Positions 62,959 through 64,000 of a DNA stretch of 64,000 nucleotides are shown one piece after another (the stretch's first letter is position 1; the number at the start of each line of letters is the position of its first letter). Made by a program: the position numbers and the translations under genes. This DNA comes from Mesorhizobium amorphae CCNWGS0123. Its GTDB lineage: Bacteria; Pseudomonadota; Alphaproteobacteria; Rhizobiales; Rhizobiaceae. The notes beneath the pieces are model-generated. The model worked only from the letters and a program-made list of their open reading frames with translations. It did no database searches and was not told the DNA's origin. The DNA lies in contig NZ_CP015322.1 in NCBI RefSeq assembly GCF_001686985.1, positions 62,001 through 126,000 on the forward strand. Reading direction: 5' to 3'.

Positions 62959-64000
62959 CCCAGCCCTTCCTATCCATCCGCAATCTGCGCAAGGCGTTCG
63001 GGACAATCACCGCCGTACATGACGTCACCCTGGAGATACCCAGGGGCGAGTTCCTGACCTTCCTCGGGCCTTCGGGTTCGGGAAAATCGACGACGCTCTA
63101 CGCGATCGCCGGCTTCCAGGACCCGAGTTCCGGCGATGTGCTGCTGCAAGGAAAGTCACTGCTTTCAGTGCCCTCGCACAAGCGCAACATCGGCATGGTC
63201 TTCCAGCGCTACACGCTGTTTCCGCATCTGACGGTGGCCGAGAACGTCGCGTTTCCGCTACGGGTTCGCCGCCGGCCGAAGGCCGAGGTGAAGAAGAAGG
63301 TCGCCGACATGCTGGCGCTGGTGCGGCTCGAAAGCTTCGCCACGCGCTTGCCGGGCGCGCTGTCGGGCGGCCAGCAGCAGCGCGTCGCACTGGCCAGGGC
63401 GCTGGCCTACGATCCGCCGATCCTTTTGATGGACGAACCACTGTCGGCGCTCGACAAGAAGTTGCGCGAGGAAATCCAGGGCGAGATCCGCCGCATCCAT
63501 CGCGAGACCGGCGTCACCATCCTCTACGTCACCCACGACCAGGAGGAAGCGCTGCATCTGTCGGACCGGATCGCCCTGTTCCGGGACGGTCGCATTGAGC
63601 AGACCGGCAGCGGCGAAGACCTTTATCTGAGGCCGGCGACCGATTTCGTCGCCGGCTTCATCGGCAATTCGAATTTTCTTGCCGCCGAACATCTCGACAC
63701 CACCGACGGCACGGCAACGATCCGGCTGGCCGACGGCTCTGTCATCTCCGGCGTCAGAGCCAACGGCACGTTTGGCAACGGCCAGAAAACCAGGCTGATG
63801 ATCCGGCCGGAGGCGTTTGGCATGGAACGGAGCCCGGCGAGCGCAGAGCTCAACGTCGAGATTGTCGATGTCGCCTTCTATGGCGAACGGCGGCGCATCG
63901 TCGCGCGCACCGCCGCCGGCGAGGGGGTCGACATCAGGCCGACCTCGGCCGCCATGCCGTCGCAGGATGTGTCGCCCTGCAGCTGGCAGGTGTTTTTCGA
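62955..64000 (+). CDS. Polyamine-type ABC transporter ATPase (PotA-like), 3' end outside window
   Basis: About 348 codons are present and the frame is open at the right edge. Walker A GPSGSGKST, Q-loop MVFQRYTLFPHLTV, signature LSGGQQQRVALARAL, Walker B ILLMDEPLSALD and switch histidine YVTHDQEEAL are complete. The C-terminal TOBE-like domain (LMIRPEAFGMERS) is mostly present, so little is missing. It energises the two permeases. Confidence 0.94.
   Translation, partial: MTQPFLSIRNLRKAFGTITAVHDVTLEIPRGEFLTFLGPSGSGKSTTLYAIAGFQDPSSGDVLLQGKSLLSVPSHKRNIGMVFQRYTLFPHLTVAENVAFPLRVRRRPKAEVKKKVADMLALVRLESFATRLPGALSGGQQQRVALARALAYDPPILLMDEPLSALDKKLREEIQGEIRRIHRETGVTILYVTHDQEEALHLSDRIALFRDGRIEQTGSGEDLYLRPATDFVAGFIGNSNFLAAEHLDTTDGTATIRLADGSVISGVRANGTFGNGQKTRLMIRPEAFGMERSPASAELNVEIVDVAFYGERRRIVARTAAGEGVDIRPTSAAMPSQDVSPCSWQVFF

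Noticed and set aside
1..64000. CRISPR array, rRNA or complete tRNA gene
   Set aside because: No regularly spaced repeats, rRNA-like conserved stretches or foldable tRNA were found on either strand by reading.

Overview
This window looks like part of the symbiosis island (an integrative conjugative element) of a Mesorhizobium-type rhizobium. The evidence is a high-GC alphaproteobacterial gene set that contains fixN, an FnrN-type oxygen sensor with a divergent hemN, a dctA-like gene behind a sigma-54 promoter, a nodM-type glmS behind a clear nod box, and the vitamin block panBC, nadQ-nadABC, bioBFDAZ and panD. A biotin operon that includes bioZ is established knowledge for the Mesorhizobium symbiosis island. 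No tRNA, rRNA, CRISPR array, integrase or conjugation gene was seen, so neither end of an island is visible.

Layout. 1-4.2 kb: microaerobic respiration and haem synthesis (fixN, running off the left edge; fnrN; hemN) with FNR/FixK-type anaeroboxes. 4.7-6.5 kb: dctA-like gene with a near-consensus sigma-54 promoter but damaged transport motifs. 6.6-20.4 kb: a symbiosis-island mosaic with a small exported or membrane protein, two paralogous unknown small proteins, a molybdopterin oxidoreductase fused to a phthalate-dioxygenase-reductase-type module (frameshifted at its ferredoxin end), an amidase remnant, queCDE, two small genes (one DUF6074-like, one XRE regulator), and nodM. 21-34.2 kb: phytanoyl-CoA-dioxygenase-like gene, a panC with three frameshifts, panB, nadQ, nadABC, bioBFDAZ and panD, many with ATGA or GTGA overlaps. 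34.2-36.9 kb: a decayed TPP riboswitch, an ABC permease remnant and an MFS exporter. 37-43.6 kb: a defence cluster (HNH nuclease, single-chain type IIG-like restriction-modification enzyme, AbiE toxin-antitoxin). 43.6-45.1 kb: degenerate DNA including an ISL3-family transposase scrap. 45.2-54.3 kb: a betaine-type ABC importer (proXWV) with an enolase-superfamily enzyme, a LysR regulator, two dehydrogenases and a class II aldolase, ending in a broken GlxA-type regulator and a MITE-like element. 54.4-64 kb: a GntR-controlled catabolic operon (DUF1185 protein, three-part hydrolase/flavin reductase fusion, luciferase-like monooxygenase, aldehyde dehydrogenase, polyamine-type ABC importer) running off the right edge.

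How it fits together. The left third serves bacteroid life: low-oxygen respiration, haem, dicarboxylate uptake, Nod-factor precursor (glucosamine-6-phosphate) and queuosine precursor. The central block supplies NAD, biotin and pantothenate and is probably led by a NadQ-controlled promoter. The right third holds two apparently uncharacterised substrate-uptake-and-breakdown systems, each with its own local regulator and plausible operators. Many genes carry frameshifts or internal deletions (ferredoxin module, amidase, panC, ABC permease, transposase, GlxA regulator). This is typical of island decay, but sequencing error cannot be excluded from one sequence.
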